From contig CAVZCU010000013.1 of the NCBI GenBank assembly GCA_963773845.1, forward strand, positions 186,001 through 250,000: 64,000 nt of DNA, given 5' to 3'. Origin of the DNA: SIAJ01 sp963773845. Lineage in GTDB: Bacteria > Planctomycetota > Planctomycetia > Gemmatales > Gemmataceae. The translations under genes were made by a program, and so were the position numbers. Below, in pieces: positions 1 to 8,147 of the stretch. The notes under the pieces are model-generated. The model ran no database searches. It was not told where the DNA came from and saw only the letters and a list, made by a program, of their open reading frames with translations. The stretch's first letter is position 1. The number at the start of each line of letters is the position of its first letter.

Positions 1-12
1 GACAAAAGACTG

Positions 13-516
13 TTAGCGCGCGTTGCCAGTTTCGAGAGGCTCATACCTGCCGCATTCATTCACACCAATGACCTTGAATCCAAAGCCCTCAACGAGAGCA
101 ATCAGGCTATTGAGACCACCATAGGGATAGGAATGGGCTTCGACCCGAAGTTCGGCTGTACCCGGCGCGGTTCGCTCGCACGAGACAAGTGAATACTCAC
201 TCATATCAATCCGTTCCAGGATTCGCACGAAACTCCAGCGCTCTCCGAGATAGGTGCCAGGAGGACTTATTGCGACTGGCCGGATCGGGTCGAGCCGGTG
301 GTCATCGACTGCGCCAGAAACGGGCCAGTCGAAGCTTCCAACGAATTCTGGTGGCATCATTGCTTTCAGCTCGTCGATATCGTGGTCGCGGGGTGAGTCG
401 TCTGCCACGTAGTCCGCGTAGTCCAGGTTTTTGATGGACTTGACAGCGTCGAAAGTGCGCTGGAGTGCGGTAAAACGCACCTCGTCGTCAGCCAGGAAAC
501 GGACGAACTGGTACAT
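13..516 (-). CDS. Hypothetical protein, 167 aa
   Basis: I do not recognise this protein. It is soluble, with no signal peptide, membrane segment or cysteine motif. It starts with a short acidic-aromatic stretch (MYQFVRFLADDEVRF), and its last 50 residues (AELRVEAHSYPYGG then IALVEGFGFKVIGV) read like a compact alpha/beta domain. Composition is ordinary for a folded protein and the frame is uninterrupted, so I take it as real. The ATG at 516 is the first in-frame start. It stands alone: the next gene on the same strand begins about 270 bases upstream at 787, and nothing in the context suggests a role. Confidence 0.6.
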   Translation of the reverse strand: MYQFVRFLADDEVRFTALQRTFDAVKSIKNLDYADYVADDSPRDHDIDELKAMMPPEFVGSFDWPVSGAVDDHRLDPIRPVAISPPGTYLGERWSFVRILERIDMSEYSLVSCERTAPGTAELRVEAHSYPYGGLNSLIALVEGFGFKVIGVNECGRYEPLETGNAR

Positions 517-598
517 GAGTGCCCTAACGAATGTTCTGCTAAGCCCTCGACGCTGACGACAGGGACTTCACAAAAGTAACTTGACGGGCGGCGGACAG

Positions 599-787
599 CT
601 AGAGCGAAGGGTTCGGTGATTTAGCTCTCGATTTTGGCCGATCTGAAAAACTTCCCAAGAGCCATCCAGGATATCCCGCGACCTGTTCCATCAGCAAGCG
701 GGCCTCATCATCCATCAACACGCGGCCATGACGTCCAGAGGTTGCGGCGCGGGTGGCCGGTTCTTCGGCCGACTTTCGAATTGACAT
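599..787 (-). CDS. Small hypothetical protein, 62 aa
   Basis: Unrecognised short frame. The ATG at 787 is preceded by GGAGTACGC, a good ribosome binding site at normal spacing. The product begins MSIRKSAEEPATRA, has a central helical stretch (LMDDEARLLMEQVAGYPGWLL) and a basic tail. A longer arginine-rich extension upstream in this frame looks like a shadow of the neighbouring gene and is not included. Supported only by the binding site and composition, so moderate confidence. Confidence 0.4.
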   Translation of the reverse strand: MSIRKSAEEPATRAATSGRHGRVLMDDEARLLMEQVAGYPGWLLGSFSDRPKSRAKSPNPSL

Positions 788-909
788 GCGTACTCCACGC
801 CGAACAAGTCTGTCACCGGCCGGGGCGGCTCGACGATGATTTTGCACGACCACTGTCCGCCGCCACCGTCCGGTGTAGGACTTGACTCGGCCCGACCGGC
901 GGGGCTCGA

Positions 910-1422
910 TCACTTCTTCATGAACCGCCGAAGATCCAGTTCCTTTATCCCGGCGTCCACCCCCGGGCCGATCTTGTGGACCCGGCCCTTGAAGTTGTCC
1001 GCGTGCGCCAGGTGGACGGTTACAACCTCCGGGGCGTAATAGATCCACCCTCGGTCCGGCCCGCCCCGCGACCACTTGACTGTCACCGGACCGGCCGCGA
1101 TGGATAGCCCGGCCGGATCGTACTCGCCCGCCCGGCCTAGACGCCGCTCGAACAACTTGCCGGTGCCGGACACCTTCTTCTTCCCGTCGGCCGACTCGTA
1201 CCGGTAGGAGTACGCGATGGCGTTCCCGTCCGCGCCACATCGTCGAAGATTACGGCCGCCGCCCCGACCTTGCTCACCAGGACGAGCATTAGGTCCCGAT
1301 AGGCAACCGGAGCCGACACGTCCGGGGCGGGGTCGGGAGCGGGAGGCGCGGGGGAGCGGCGCAGCCAAACCGGCGGACGAGCCGGCGAGGGCCAAGACAG
1401 CCAACATCAAGAACAATCTCAC
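910..1422 (-). CDS. Small secreted hypothetical protein, frame broken twice
   Basis: Starts at GTG 1422 behind GGAGATGATCCC. Residues 1-22 form a signal peptide (VRLFLMLAVLALAGSSAG, then LAAPLP). After it the obvious protein leaves this frame at a run of five C near 1350, continues in the next frame as PAPPAPDPAPDVSAPVAYRDLMLVLVSK in segments, then returns near 1240 to the first frame with ADGNAIAYSYRYES through to DLRRFMKK. Read along a single frame, the middle turns arginine- and glycine-rich, typical of out-of-frame reading in GC-rich DNA. The two shifts compensate each other. The reconstructed product is about 170 aa, exported, of unknown function. Confidence 0.55.
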   Translation of the reverse strand: MRLFLMLAVLALAGSSAGLAAPLPRASRSRPRPGRVGSGCLSGPNARPGEQGRGGGRNLRRCGADGNAIAYSYRYESADGKKKVSGTGKLFERRLGRAGEYDPAGLSIAAGPVTVKWSRGGPDRGWIYYAPEVVTVHLAHADNFKGRVHKIGPGVDAGIKELDLRRFMKK

Positions 1423-1553
1423 GGGATCATCTCCGCGGGCGATTCCAATGGCCGGCGCACGCTCGGCTCATCCGCCAGGGCTGCCTGCAAAAACTTTGAA
1501 GGTCGGAAAACCAGGGTGGCGGCCCCGGTCAGCCCTCAACCGAGTGTTCGGTA

Positions 1554-1970
1554 TCATTTCTTGTCTGGAAACTTTATGGACACCACATACCAGTGCGAAA
1601 AGTCGTTCATGGTGGCCCGCAGGTCCTTCGGCACCGAGAACACCGCTTGCAGCGAAGCATCCTTCCAGTCGTTGCCAAGATTCTGCCTGGTAGCCGTACA
1701 GGAATAGACAACATTCATCAGCGTGGTCTCATGCGTCGTGAAGCTGTGACCGGGAAACCGGAAGTCGAATTCCTTTTGCTCGCCTTTGACGGGAACGAAC
1801 TTCGCGTGCAGGAATTGGCCGCGAGTACGATCCACTCTGGCCGCGACCAGCCGCAACTCAATATTGTCCCCCGTATCCTTGCCGGTTAAGACCTGTCCCT
1901 TCTGGGGATCGGCGGACACCGGGAAGCAAATGAGGATTGAAGCAATGAACGAGAGCGCGTTGTTGCGCAT
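1554..1970 (-). CDS. Secreted hypothetical protein, 138 aa
   Basis: I prefer the ATG at 1970 because AGGATTTACT lies just before it and because the protein then opens with a classic signal peptide (MRNNALSFIASILICFPVSA, cleavage near ADPQ). A frame extension to 2096 adds 42 residues that do not look like protein. The mature part is beta-rich with one cysteine (VVYSCTATRQNLG) and ends HWYVVSIKFPDKK. No family recognised. It lies about 130 bases upstream, on the same strand, of the small secreted protein ending at 910, so the two may be co-transcribed. Confidence 0.65.
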   Translation of the reverse strand: MRNNALSFIASILICFPVSADPQKGQVLTGKDTGDNIELRLVAARVDRTRGQFLHAKFVPVKGEQKEFDFRFPGHSFTTHETTLMNVVYSCTATRQNLGNDWKDASLQAVFSVPKDLRATMNDFSHWYVVSIKFPDKK

Positions 1971-2243
1971 AGTAAATCCTCCACTTCGCTGAAGGGCAAG
2001 CCTGCCTGCCGACAGGTCGGCAAAGAGACGATCGAACGCGGCAGCACACCGGAAGTTAATGGAACACGGTGCGGCGCTACCGATCATGGCCACCATCTCA
2101 CCATCCGACGAGGGTCGCTGTCAAGTCTCCAGCTCGGCGAATCTTTCGCTTTGCAACGATCACTGTTCGAGTGCACGTTTCCGTCAATTGCACACGGATC
2201 GCGTAGCGAGGCAAGTCGGACGACTAATCCGTCTTCCCGGGTT

Positions 2244-2292
2244 GAATTCGGGGAATACTTGACACGCTTGCGGATCATATCTGTAGTGCCCC
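2244..2292 (+). promoter_or_regulatory. Promoter-like element duplicated at 7659-7708
   Basis: Contains TTGACA at 2259-2264 and TGTAGT at 2282-2287 with exactly 17 bases between them, a sigma70-type arrangement, 31 bases before the DUF2784 start codon. About 46 bases around it recur almost unchanged at 7659-7708, with one mismatch in the core. This is either a mobile promoter or part of a dispersed repeat. Confidence 0.5.
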
Positions 2293-2317
2293 TCAGTCTC
2301 CGAATTGAGCGTTCGCA

Positions 2318-2743
2318 ATGTACGGCTTCCTCGCCGACCTGATGGTCGTGATCCACGTCGGTTACGTCGGATATGTCGTGGTCGGCCAGTTACTCATCTG
2401 GCTCGGCTGGGCGATGGGCCGGCAATGGGTGCGCAACTTCTGGTTCCGCGCCACGCATCTCATCGCCATTGGCGTAGTCGCATTTGAAGAAGTGATGAAC
2501 ATCCGCTGCCCGTTGAGCGTCTGGGAAGAGCATTTCCGCGAACTGGCGGGACAGCCGGTGTCGGGCGAGACCTTTCTCGGTCGGATGATGCACTCGCTAT
2601 TGTTCCACGATTTCCAGCCATGGGTTTTCGCGGCGATTTACTACACGACACTCGCAGTCGTGCTGTTGACACTCATCCTCTGCCGGCCACGCTGGCCGTT
2701 TGCACGGAAGCAATCAGCTCAACTGGCGAACCGAGTGGCGTGA
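2318..2743 (+). CDS. DUF2784 family membrane protein
   Basis: 141 aa with four predicted membrane segments: residues about 4-25, 42-60 and 103-123, plus a weaker one around the LIWLGW region. It matches my memory of the DUF2784 family: an N-terminal MVVIHVGYVGYVV helix, a conserved NIRCPLSVWE segment, and a short C-terminal basic tail. Function is unknown for the family; it is an inner-membrane protein. The start at 2318 is the first ATG downstream of the TTGACA/TGTAGT element. The stop codon lies inside one arm of a palindromic repeat (2725-2757), so the last residues (LANRVA) come from repeat sequence. Confidence 0.8.
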   Translation: MYGFLADLMVVIHVGYVGYVVVGQLLIWLGWAMGRQWVRNFWFRATHLIAIGVVAFEEVMNIRCPLSVWEEHFRELAGQPVSGETFLGRMMHSLLFHDFQPWVFAAIYYTTLAVVLLTLILCRPRWPFARKQSAQLANRVA

Positions 2744-2757
2744 GCCGTCGGGTAATG
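2725..2757 (+). repeat. Half-copy of GGCGAGCCGAGCGGCGT palindromic repeat
   Basis: One arm of the repeat family that forms full hairpins at 26458-26524, 56006-56077 and, more degenerate, at 62437-62511. The shared core is GGCGAACCGAGTGGCGTGAG followed by CCGTCGGGTAATG. No matching second arm follows. It overlaps the end of the DUF2784 gene. Confidence 0.65.
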
Positions 2758-2795
2758 GCGCACGAGGGACCCTCGAACGCTGGCATGAGTGCTCT

Positions 2796-4115
2796 TCACT
2801 CACGATCGCATTGTCCTTTCGGATCCGCGACCTCTGAGTCCAGTGAACCGTTCCCGGTCGATTGGGGTCCCCGCCCGGCTGTCGTCCTCCGGTCCCGCAT
2901 CTCCGTGCATAACGCGGAGATCGCCACGATGAGGTAGGCCCCGGCCGCGAGTGCAAAGTTGCCGGTTTCGGGCCAATAGCTCGCCAGGACTCCGCCGAGG
3001 ACAAATCCCACCAGGTTACCAAGGTGGATCACCGCCGTGGCCAGCCCCATCAGTTGACCACGAGCATCGGCGGGAACCCGATCGGAGAGCGTCGCGAGTT
3101 GAGTGGTGTTTACCCCTACCACACCGGCCCCAGTTCCGATTCGCGCCAGCAGTACTATCCACCACGGCGGCCAGACGGCTAACACTAGCAACGACCCGGC
3201 GACCAGGCTCGCCCCGAGAGGCGTTAAAAACGGCGTGCCCCGGTCGTGCATACGGCCCCACCAGGCGGTGCTTAGCACGCTGGCCAAACCAGTCACCGTC
3301 ATGGCGACGGCCGTGAAACCGACGCCCGTGTTCCACCATGCCGGGGCCACGCCGCTGGCTTCAACCCATGCGGCGATTGTCTTGCCGACGTAAATCGCAA
3401 AGACTCCTTGAGCAATGGTGAACGCAAATTGTCCGGCCAGCAGGATACCCAGGGCTCGGCGGAGCAACGGGTGGAAAAGAGCGGCCCGGCCCGACCTGTA
3501 GAGACCGATAAAGGGATTCGCCGACCTTGTGGGGTTGAACCCGTCCTGGCGAAGGAGCCCCCAGGACAGGAACCCGGTCAGGACGATCACGGAACCGAGG
3601 ATGGCGTAGGTTGCGCGGAAGCCGACGGCGGCGGCCAGCACCCCTCCCAACACCGGCCCGAAAATCTGGCCGGCGGGAGTTGCGGCCTGGATCGCGGCCA
3701 CGGCCCGGCCATGCTCGCCTTTCGGGGTGACGGTGGCGACCATTGCCAGACAGGCGGCGAGGACGCCTGAGATCATTCCCTGTATGAGTCGAATCGCCAC
3801 TAACTCGTCGGGGGATCGAGCCATCGCCATGAGAAGCTGAGTGGCGCCCAAGCCAAAGCAGGCCCGGATCACCTGACGCTTCGGCCCCGTTCGGTCGGCG
3901 AGCCAGCCCCAGATCGGGGTAAAAATGATAGTCGTGAAAAATGGACCGGCAAAGATCAGCCCGGTGTATCACGCCCGCTCCGACTCATCTTCGACCCGCA
4001 ACAGCGGATCTTCCGCGAGAAAAAACGGGACGAACGTCAGGCCCAAATTGATGGCGAGCGTGGTCAGAAACTGAACCAGGCAGAGCAGGCGGACCGTCCG
4101 TCGCCAACTATCCAC
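2796..4115 (-). CDS. MFS exporter, third gene of opine operon, interrupted by in-frame TGA
   Basis: A 439-codon reading frame starts at GTG 4115 behind TTAGGAGACACGCGCC. It encodes a 12-helix major facilitator protein, including the helix 2-3 loop motif GWLADRTGPKRQ and further helices such as LGGVLAAAVGFRATYAIL. Codon 49 (3969-3971) is TGA, between ...DESERA and YTGLIFAG. Without suppression, only a protein restarting at GTG 3872 would be made, lacking helices 1-2. It directly follows the mutase-like gene (21 bases apart), and its place next to an opine dehydrogenase mirrors the exporter CntE of staphylopine clusters. That substrate assignment is inference. A sequencing error, a true nonsense mutation or readthrough are all possible. 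Confidence 0.75.
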
Positions 4116-4136
4116 GGCGCGTGTCTCCTAACCGCA

Positions 4137-5981
4137 TCAGGCCACGGTGAGCCGGGCGAGGCGGTCGGCTTCCGGCAGGACCGCTCCCGTTTCTGGATCC
4201 AGGCACTCGATGAATCCCGGGCCGACCGGAGCGGTCACTATGTCGCGGGCGGCGGCAAACTGAGGGTGAAAAATGCCGGGCGCGGCCAATGCCCCACTTT
4301 CGAGTGCGCGGAATAGGGTGTCCGGATGAGCCAGTCCACGGGCGAGCGCGGCCAGCGGTTCCTCCGGGGCCGGCTTGCGTTGCCGATCGAGTGCCGCGAT
4401 GTGCCGCAGGGTCATCTCAGCCTCAGAACACAAGTGGGCTCGCCGGTCGGCGACCATCGGGTCGTCCCGTAGACGGAGCAGTTCACGGGCATGCCGGCGG
4501 AACTCGCGCACGCACCGGCGCACGAGCCGGGACCCATCAATGACGTCTTCGACCGCCGCGATGTGCGTCGCCTCGCAATAGCTCACCAAGTGAATGGCGT
4601 GCGGGTCGACCAGCAGTTGCAGGAAGGTGGAACGGGCAAGCTGATGGCGGGCGACGTCCAGGTCGGGGTCGAAGCTGTCCACCCCGGTCCGGGTCTCCCG
4701 CCAGATCCGGGCAGTAGGGGCCACTCTGGCAGCGATATCCAGGCCGGCGAGCATCTTGGCCAGGTCCCCATGGTCGCTTGTCTCGCGGGGCTTGTTGAAT
4801 TGCAGTTGTAAAACCAGGTCCGTCACTCCATGCGCAGCCATGACGGCCGTGATCAGGCCGTAGTCGACGACGATGGTCGCGTCGGACGCCCAGCGCGAAG
4901 AGAAATGGTTGGGGTCGTTCATCTCTACCGGGATGCCCCGCCGGGCCAATTCGGCCACAGCCGCCTGGTGCTCCCGGAGGGACTCGCGCACAGTCATGGG
5001 GCCACGGCCGTCCAGTTCGTTGAACCAGAACAGCGGCACGGCCTGGTGGGCCCCGATCAGCATCCCGGAGCGAACGCAAGTGTCGATGAACGGCACCAGG
5101 TTGACGACGTGGGCGTAGGGCTTCATCGCCGGGTAGTTGCCCCGGCGCGATGCCTGGAACAGTTCCACTAGGTGTTCGAACGTGCTGTACGGAACACCGC
5201 CGTCGTTCTTCCGGCCGATAAAAGCGCCTGGGTCCCCAAAATCGCGCTGTGATAGGTCGGAGGAGCCGAGCGAGATCTCGTCGACGACGCGGGCGTCAGC
5301 CAGGGCCGCTACGCCTTCGACAGTGGGAGCGATGGTCGGGGCCGGGATGCCGAAATGAGTCCGAAGCAGTGGCAACGCCGACTCGGTCAGTCGGCGGACG
5401 TATGATGTTCGGGCGGCTTCGGACGGAACCGGCAAGGGAGGCTCGTTTCGATAGTCGTCATTGCCGGCCACCTGCTTGGCCAGTTCATCGAGCAGGGGAA
5501 ACCGCGCCGGGTAAAACTCGGGCCGGAACTCCTCGAGGATCTCAGCTCGTCGCCGCTCGGGGACGTCGAAGAAGGTGAGCACCCTCCGACAGGACCGCAT
5601 CCGGTCGGTGTCCTGGGACATCGGCCAGACTTCGCAGGGGAAGTCAGCGCGAATTTCGTCCGCGGCGGCCATGGTCTCCGGCAGGCCAGCCAGGGCCACA
5701 CGCCGAGGGCGGCCGTCGGAGTCCCGAAGCAGCCCCGCCGCGGCCAGGCGACCCAGGCAGCGGCGGAACTCGTCGACGGCAACCTCGGGGCTCAGTCGGT
5801 AACTGAGGCCGAGCCATTCCGGGTCGAGCTTGCGGACCCGCTCAATGACGTCGTCGAGCGAACTACCCGGCGGCAGGACCTGAGTTTCAATAGCGGCCTT
5901 GCGGGCGATCCGGACGACCCGGAAGAGCCCTTGCGTATGCCGGTCCCTGCCCAGGGTGGTTAGGAGACAGGTGCGACGCAT
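4137..5981 (-). CDS. Cobalamin-binding domain fused to a mutase-like TIM barrel
   Basis: 614 aa. Residues 1-150 resemble a B12-binding Rossmann domain: D13-R-H15-T-Q-G18 fits the DxHxxG motif that supplies the lower histidine ligand to cobalt, S60-Y-R-L63 sits where SxL is expected, and VALAGLPE lies where the GG loop usually falls. From about residue 200 the protein resembles the large subunit of adenosylcobalamin carbon-skeleton mutases such as glutamate mutase MutE (PYSTFEHLVELF, VDYGLITAVMAAHGV, HLVSYCEATHIAAVED). If that is right, it combines MutS- and MutE-like parts in one chain. Start ATG 5981 follows GGGAGCTGGG and overlaps the opine dehydrogenase by 22 bases. Likely role: rearranging an amino acid used by the dehydrogenase. 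Substrate unknown. Confidence 0.6.
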   Translation of the reverse strand: MRRTCLLTTLGRDRHTQGLFRVVRIARKAAIETQVLPPGSSLDDVIERVRKLDPEWLGLSYRLSPEVAVDEFRRCLGRLAAAGLLRDSDGRPRRVALAGLPETMAAADEIRADFPCEVWPMSQDTDRMRSCRRVLTFFDVPERRRAEILEEFRPEFYPARFPLLDELAKQVAGNDDYRNEPPLPVPSEAARTSYVRRLTESALPLLRTHFGIPAPTIAPTVEGVAALADARVVDEISLGSSDLSQRDFGDPGAFIGRKNDGGVPYSTFEHLVELFQASRRGNYPAMKPYAHVVNLVPFIDTCVRSGMLIGAHQAVPLFWFNELDGRGPMTVRESLREHQAAVAELARRGIPVEMNDPNHFSSRWASDATIVVDYGLITAVMAAHGVTDLVLQLQFNKPRETSDHGDLAKMLAGLDIAARVAPTARIWRETRTGVDSFDPDLDVARHQLARSTFLQLLVDPHAIHLVSYCEATHIAAVEDVIDGSRLVRRCVREFRRHARELLRLRDDPMVADRRAHLCSEAEMTLRHIAALDRQRKPAPEEPLAALARGLAHPDTLFRALESGALAAPGIFHPQFAAARDIVTAPVGPGFIECLDPETGAVLPEADRLARLTVA

Positions 5982-7237
5982 CCCAGCTCCCCCAACAAAT
6001 AACGACGTAGATAGTCCAGGTCAAAGCCCTTTAGGTTGCGGCCCGTTTTCCTGCCGTCGATCCCGAATTCCTTCGTGTAAAGGTCGATCACCCGGGTGAT
6101 CGGTGGGCATGGAATGTCCAGGCGCTGCGCGAGGGCTTCCAAAGGCACCAGCCCGGTCGCCACGTCCTCGTGAGCGTAGCGATCTTGCGGCGCGGACCCG
6201 TGACGGTAGTTCGGGGTCCGGCCGATCGCCGAGGGCAGGCTCTCGCCATCGATTCGCTTAACCCCGTACGTGTATTCGAGCCAGTGCTGGCCAGACACGA
6301 CGGCGTCATGGATCGGCTGCAGGATGGCTGACCGGCGGCGGCGCTGCTCTTTAAGGTCGGGCAACGGGTTGGAATCCAACTCGTCCACCTGCCGCATCAG
6401 CTCTGCCCACTCATCTTCCCGCGGCCGTTCATGGAGGCCGAACACTGGACAACCGACGGCGTCGGCAATCCGGAGCCGGATCTGGTCCACCTCTTCCACG
6501 ATTGGCCCAACCACCGGATTTTCGGCGATCCCCTCGATGTAGAAGGAGAACACCCGGCCGGTTTGTTGTGCCGCCCGGATTGCCGGCAAGTTGAGCATGT
6601 AGGCGGTCGGATGGAAGACGGCTCCGATGTTGCCGAGCGCCGTCGCCGCCGGGCTGTGACTGAAGATGACATGCGGGAACAGATGGCGCAGCAACCCCAT
6701 AGTGCCGGACTCGACAAGCCCCTCCGCGCTTGCGACCCAGGCTCGCTTGCGCCGCTTGATCCACACGGTGCCCGGGCGGTAGGACTTACACCCGTACGGG
6801 CTGGTCTGGAACGAGACAACTGGGTAGGCCGTGCCGAGGGTTCGCCAGAGGTACGGCGCGGCCAGAGTGCGCGACGGAGCCAGGACCAAGGGCACGGGCT
6901 GTTGGCGACGGGCCAAGTATGGGGCGAGTTGCCGCGCCATCTCTTCGTGGTACAGCGACGGGTACGCGAAGATGATCAGGTCGGAGCCGTCGACCAGCCG
7001 CTGGAGATCATGCCCCACTTCCGAGCCCAATAGCGGCACGAAGTGGCTTGGTTCGTTCAGTTCATTTTCCGGGCGATCCATCTGGATACCGTCCTGCCCC
7101 CGGATCGCGTCAACGACCGCACGGCCGTGCTCGGTCGGCCGGGCGTAGCCATAGACGAGCATTCCTTCCTCGATCAAGTCGGCGAGGAATGCGGCTCCAG
7201 ATTGACTGCTGACACCATAGATGCCGATGCGGGCCAT
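5960..7237 (-). CDS. Octopine/nopaline-type opine dehydrogenase
   Basis: 425 aa. N-terminal NAD(P)-binding Rossmann fold with an unusual glycine loop (IGIYGVSSQSG, residues 4-14), then the all-helical catalytic domain of the octopine/nopaline dehydrogenase family: LGNIGAVFHPTAYML at 201-215 with His209 as likely catalytic residue, FYIEGIAENPVVGPIVEEVD, and the C-terminal EDVATGLVPLEALAQRL followed by PPITRVIDLY. Such enzymes reductively join an amino acid to an alpha-keto acid; bacterial relatives (CntM type) make staphylopine-like metallophores. It is the first gene of the operon, followed by the mutase-like gene and an exporter. No nicotianamine-synthase-like gene lies nearby, so the amine substrate may differ. 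Confidence 0.75.
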   Translation of the reverse strand: MARIGIYGVSSQSGAAFLADLIEEGMLVYGYARPTEHGRAVVDAIRGQDGIQMDRPENELNEPSHFVPLLGSEVGHDLQRLVDGSDLIIFAYPSLYHEEMARQLAPYLARRQQPVPLVLAPSRTLAAPYLWRTLGTAYPVVSFQTSPYGCKSYRPGTVWIKRRKRAWVASAEGLVESGTMGLLRHLFPHVIFSHSPAATALGNIGAVFHPTAYMLNLPAIRAAQQTGRVFSFYIEGIAENPVVGPIVEEVDQIRLRIADAVGCPVFGLHERPREDEWAELMRQVDELDSNPLPDLKEQRRRRSAILQPIHDAVVSGQHWLEYTYGVKRIDGESLPSAIGRTPNYRHGSAPQDRYAHEDVATGLVPLEALAQRLDIPCPPITRVIDLYTKEFGIDGRKTGRNLKGFDLDYLRRYLLGELGCVAPVS

Positions 7238-7402
7238 ACGAAGTCCCTGTGTTTGAGAGGCGTGTCCGCGTTAAGCAACCGCTATGCCGGCTCTCAGGTC
7301 GGACTCGGCGCGGTCGTCGGGGCCGCAGAAACGCGTTGATCTGCAGTGGTCGGGCATTACGGAGAAGCCCGTGTAGGTTTGCCTAGGACGCGGAGCGAGT
7401 TA

Positions 7403-7430
7403 CCGATCCGCACAGTACGTGCGGAATCGG
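7403..7430. promoter_or_regulatory. Inverted repeat upstream of the opine operon
   Basis: CCGATCCGCAC and GTGCGGAATCGG face each other across about five bases, with one bulged base. No T-run follows on either strand, so an operator or RNA hairpin is likelier than a terminator. It lies about 165 bases before the opine dehydrogenase start. Confidence 0.35.
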
Positions 7431-7658
7431 GACAGCGACTTCGGAGTATTTGACCGGTGCTTGAGCCCGCACCTTGCTGGTAGGCTCAACGCCTAGAGAG
7501 AAGCGGTTTACAACAGGAGCAGAGGCTCTTGGCGTTCGCGTACGTTGTCCACGATTTGCTTTGTCAATTTCTTGGAAATGGCGACGAAAGCACCACGCCC
7601 ACTGTCAGGGTCAAATTGCACCCGCCGCTCGCCTTATCGTTACACAAAACCATGTGCC

Positions 7659-7708
7659 GAATTTGAGGAATACTTGACACGCTTGCGGATCATCTCTGTA
7701 GTGCCCTT
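7659..7708 (+). promoter_or_regulatory. Second copy of TTGACA-N17-TGTAGT element
   Basis: TTGACA at 7674-7679 and TGTAGT at 7697-7702, again 17 bases apart. The surrounding bases are nearly identical to 2244-2292. It points toward the DUF2089 gene, whose start codon is about 130 bases further on. Confidence 0.5.
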
Positions 7709-7832
7709 CTGACCCGACATTGCATTCAACTCGGCGCCGTCTTTCAATATTTTTCACCTTGACTTTCATTTCTCTCAATATCAATATTATTGAAGACGAA
7801 CTACATATTGTTTAGATCATTGATTGCCGAGT

Positions 7833-8147
7833 ATGGCCGATGGATCCGAGTTGCCGGCCTGGCTCGCGGTTCTGGACGACGAGGATCGCCAGTTTCTGAA
7901 GCGATTCTTGCTCGCGTCCGGATCGCTGAAGGACCTCGCGACGCAGTACGGGATCTCGTACCCGACCATCCGGGCCCGGCTCGATCGGTTGATTGCCAAA
8001 GTGCAAGCGGCCGAGGATCCGAAGGCGGCCGATGAATTTGAGCGCAAATTGCGCGTCTATGTGGCCGACGGGATGATCGCCGTGGCGGCGGCGAAGGAGC
8101 TGCTTGCCGTCCACCGCGCGTCCCTGAAGAAAGGGAGCAAATCATGA
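7833..8147 (+). CDS. DUF2089 family helix-turn-helix protein
   Basis: 104 aa from the ATG at 7833; a TTG nine bases upstream is a less likely start. The sequence matches the DUF2089 family: LPAWLAVLDDEDRQFLKRFLLASGSLKDLATQYGISYPTIRARLDRLI (quoted in pieces: LDDEDRQFLKRFLL, GSLKDLATQYGISYPTIR). The second piece is a helix-turn-helix of the kind that follows a sigma-like pattern. The family is found beside small membrane proteins and is thought to be regulatory; here too, the next gene encodes a membrane protein and overlaps by four bases (ATGA). Target unknown. Confidence 0.75.
   Translation: MADGSELPAWLAVLDDEDRQFLKRFLLASGSLKDLATQYGISYPTIRARLDRLIAKVQAAEDPKAADEFERKLRVYVADGMIAVAAAKELLAVHRASLKKGSKS

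Larger units (their letters stand above)
7238..7832. other. Intergenic region between divergent operons
   Basis: 595 bases with no convincing gene, between the leftward opine operon and the rightward DUF2089 gene. It holds the hairpin at 7403-7430, a segment at 7574-7640 (TGGAAATGGCGA then AATTGCACC) that recurs loosely at 22079-22158, and the promoter-like element at 7659-7708. I found no convincing cobalamin riboswitch and no clear Fur or Zur box in front of the opine operon. Confidence 0.6.

Noticed and set aside
599..1240. 213-residue frame on the minus strand
   Set aside because: Its first 150 residues are arginine/glycine-rich and shadow the 910-1422 gene. Only the last 62 residues, with their own ribosome binding site, are kept.
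3969..3971. Selenocysteine at the exporter TGA
   Set aside because: MFS exporters have no known selenocysteine at this loop, and no SECIS-like hairpin stands out just after the codon.
2796..7237. Nicotianamine-synthase-like (CntL) or histidine racemase (CntK) gene in the opine operon
   Set aside because: No frame in or near the operon shows these families, so a plain staphylopine cluster is not supported.
7238..7832. Cobalamin riboswitch before the mutase-like operon
   Set aside because: I looked for the B12-box pattern on the minus strand. Only weak, wrongly spaced resemblance was found, on the plus strand near 7574-7605.
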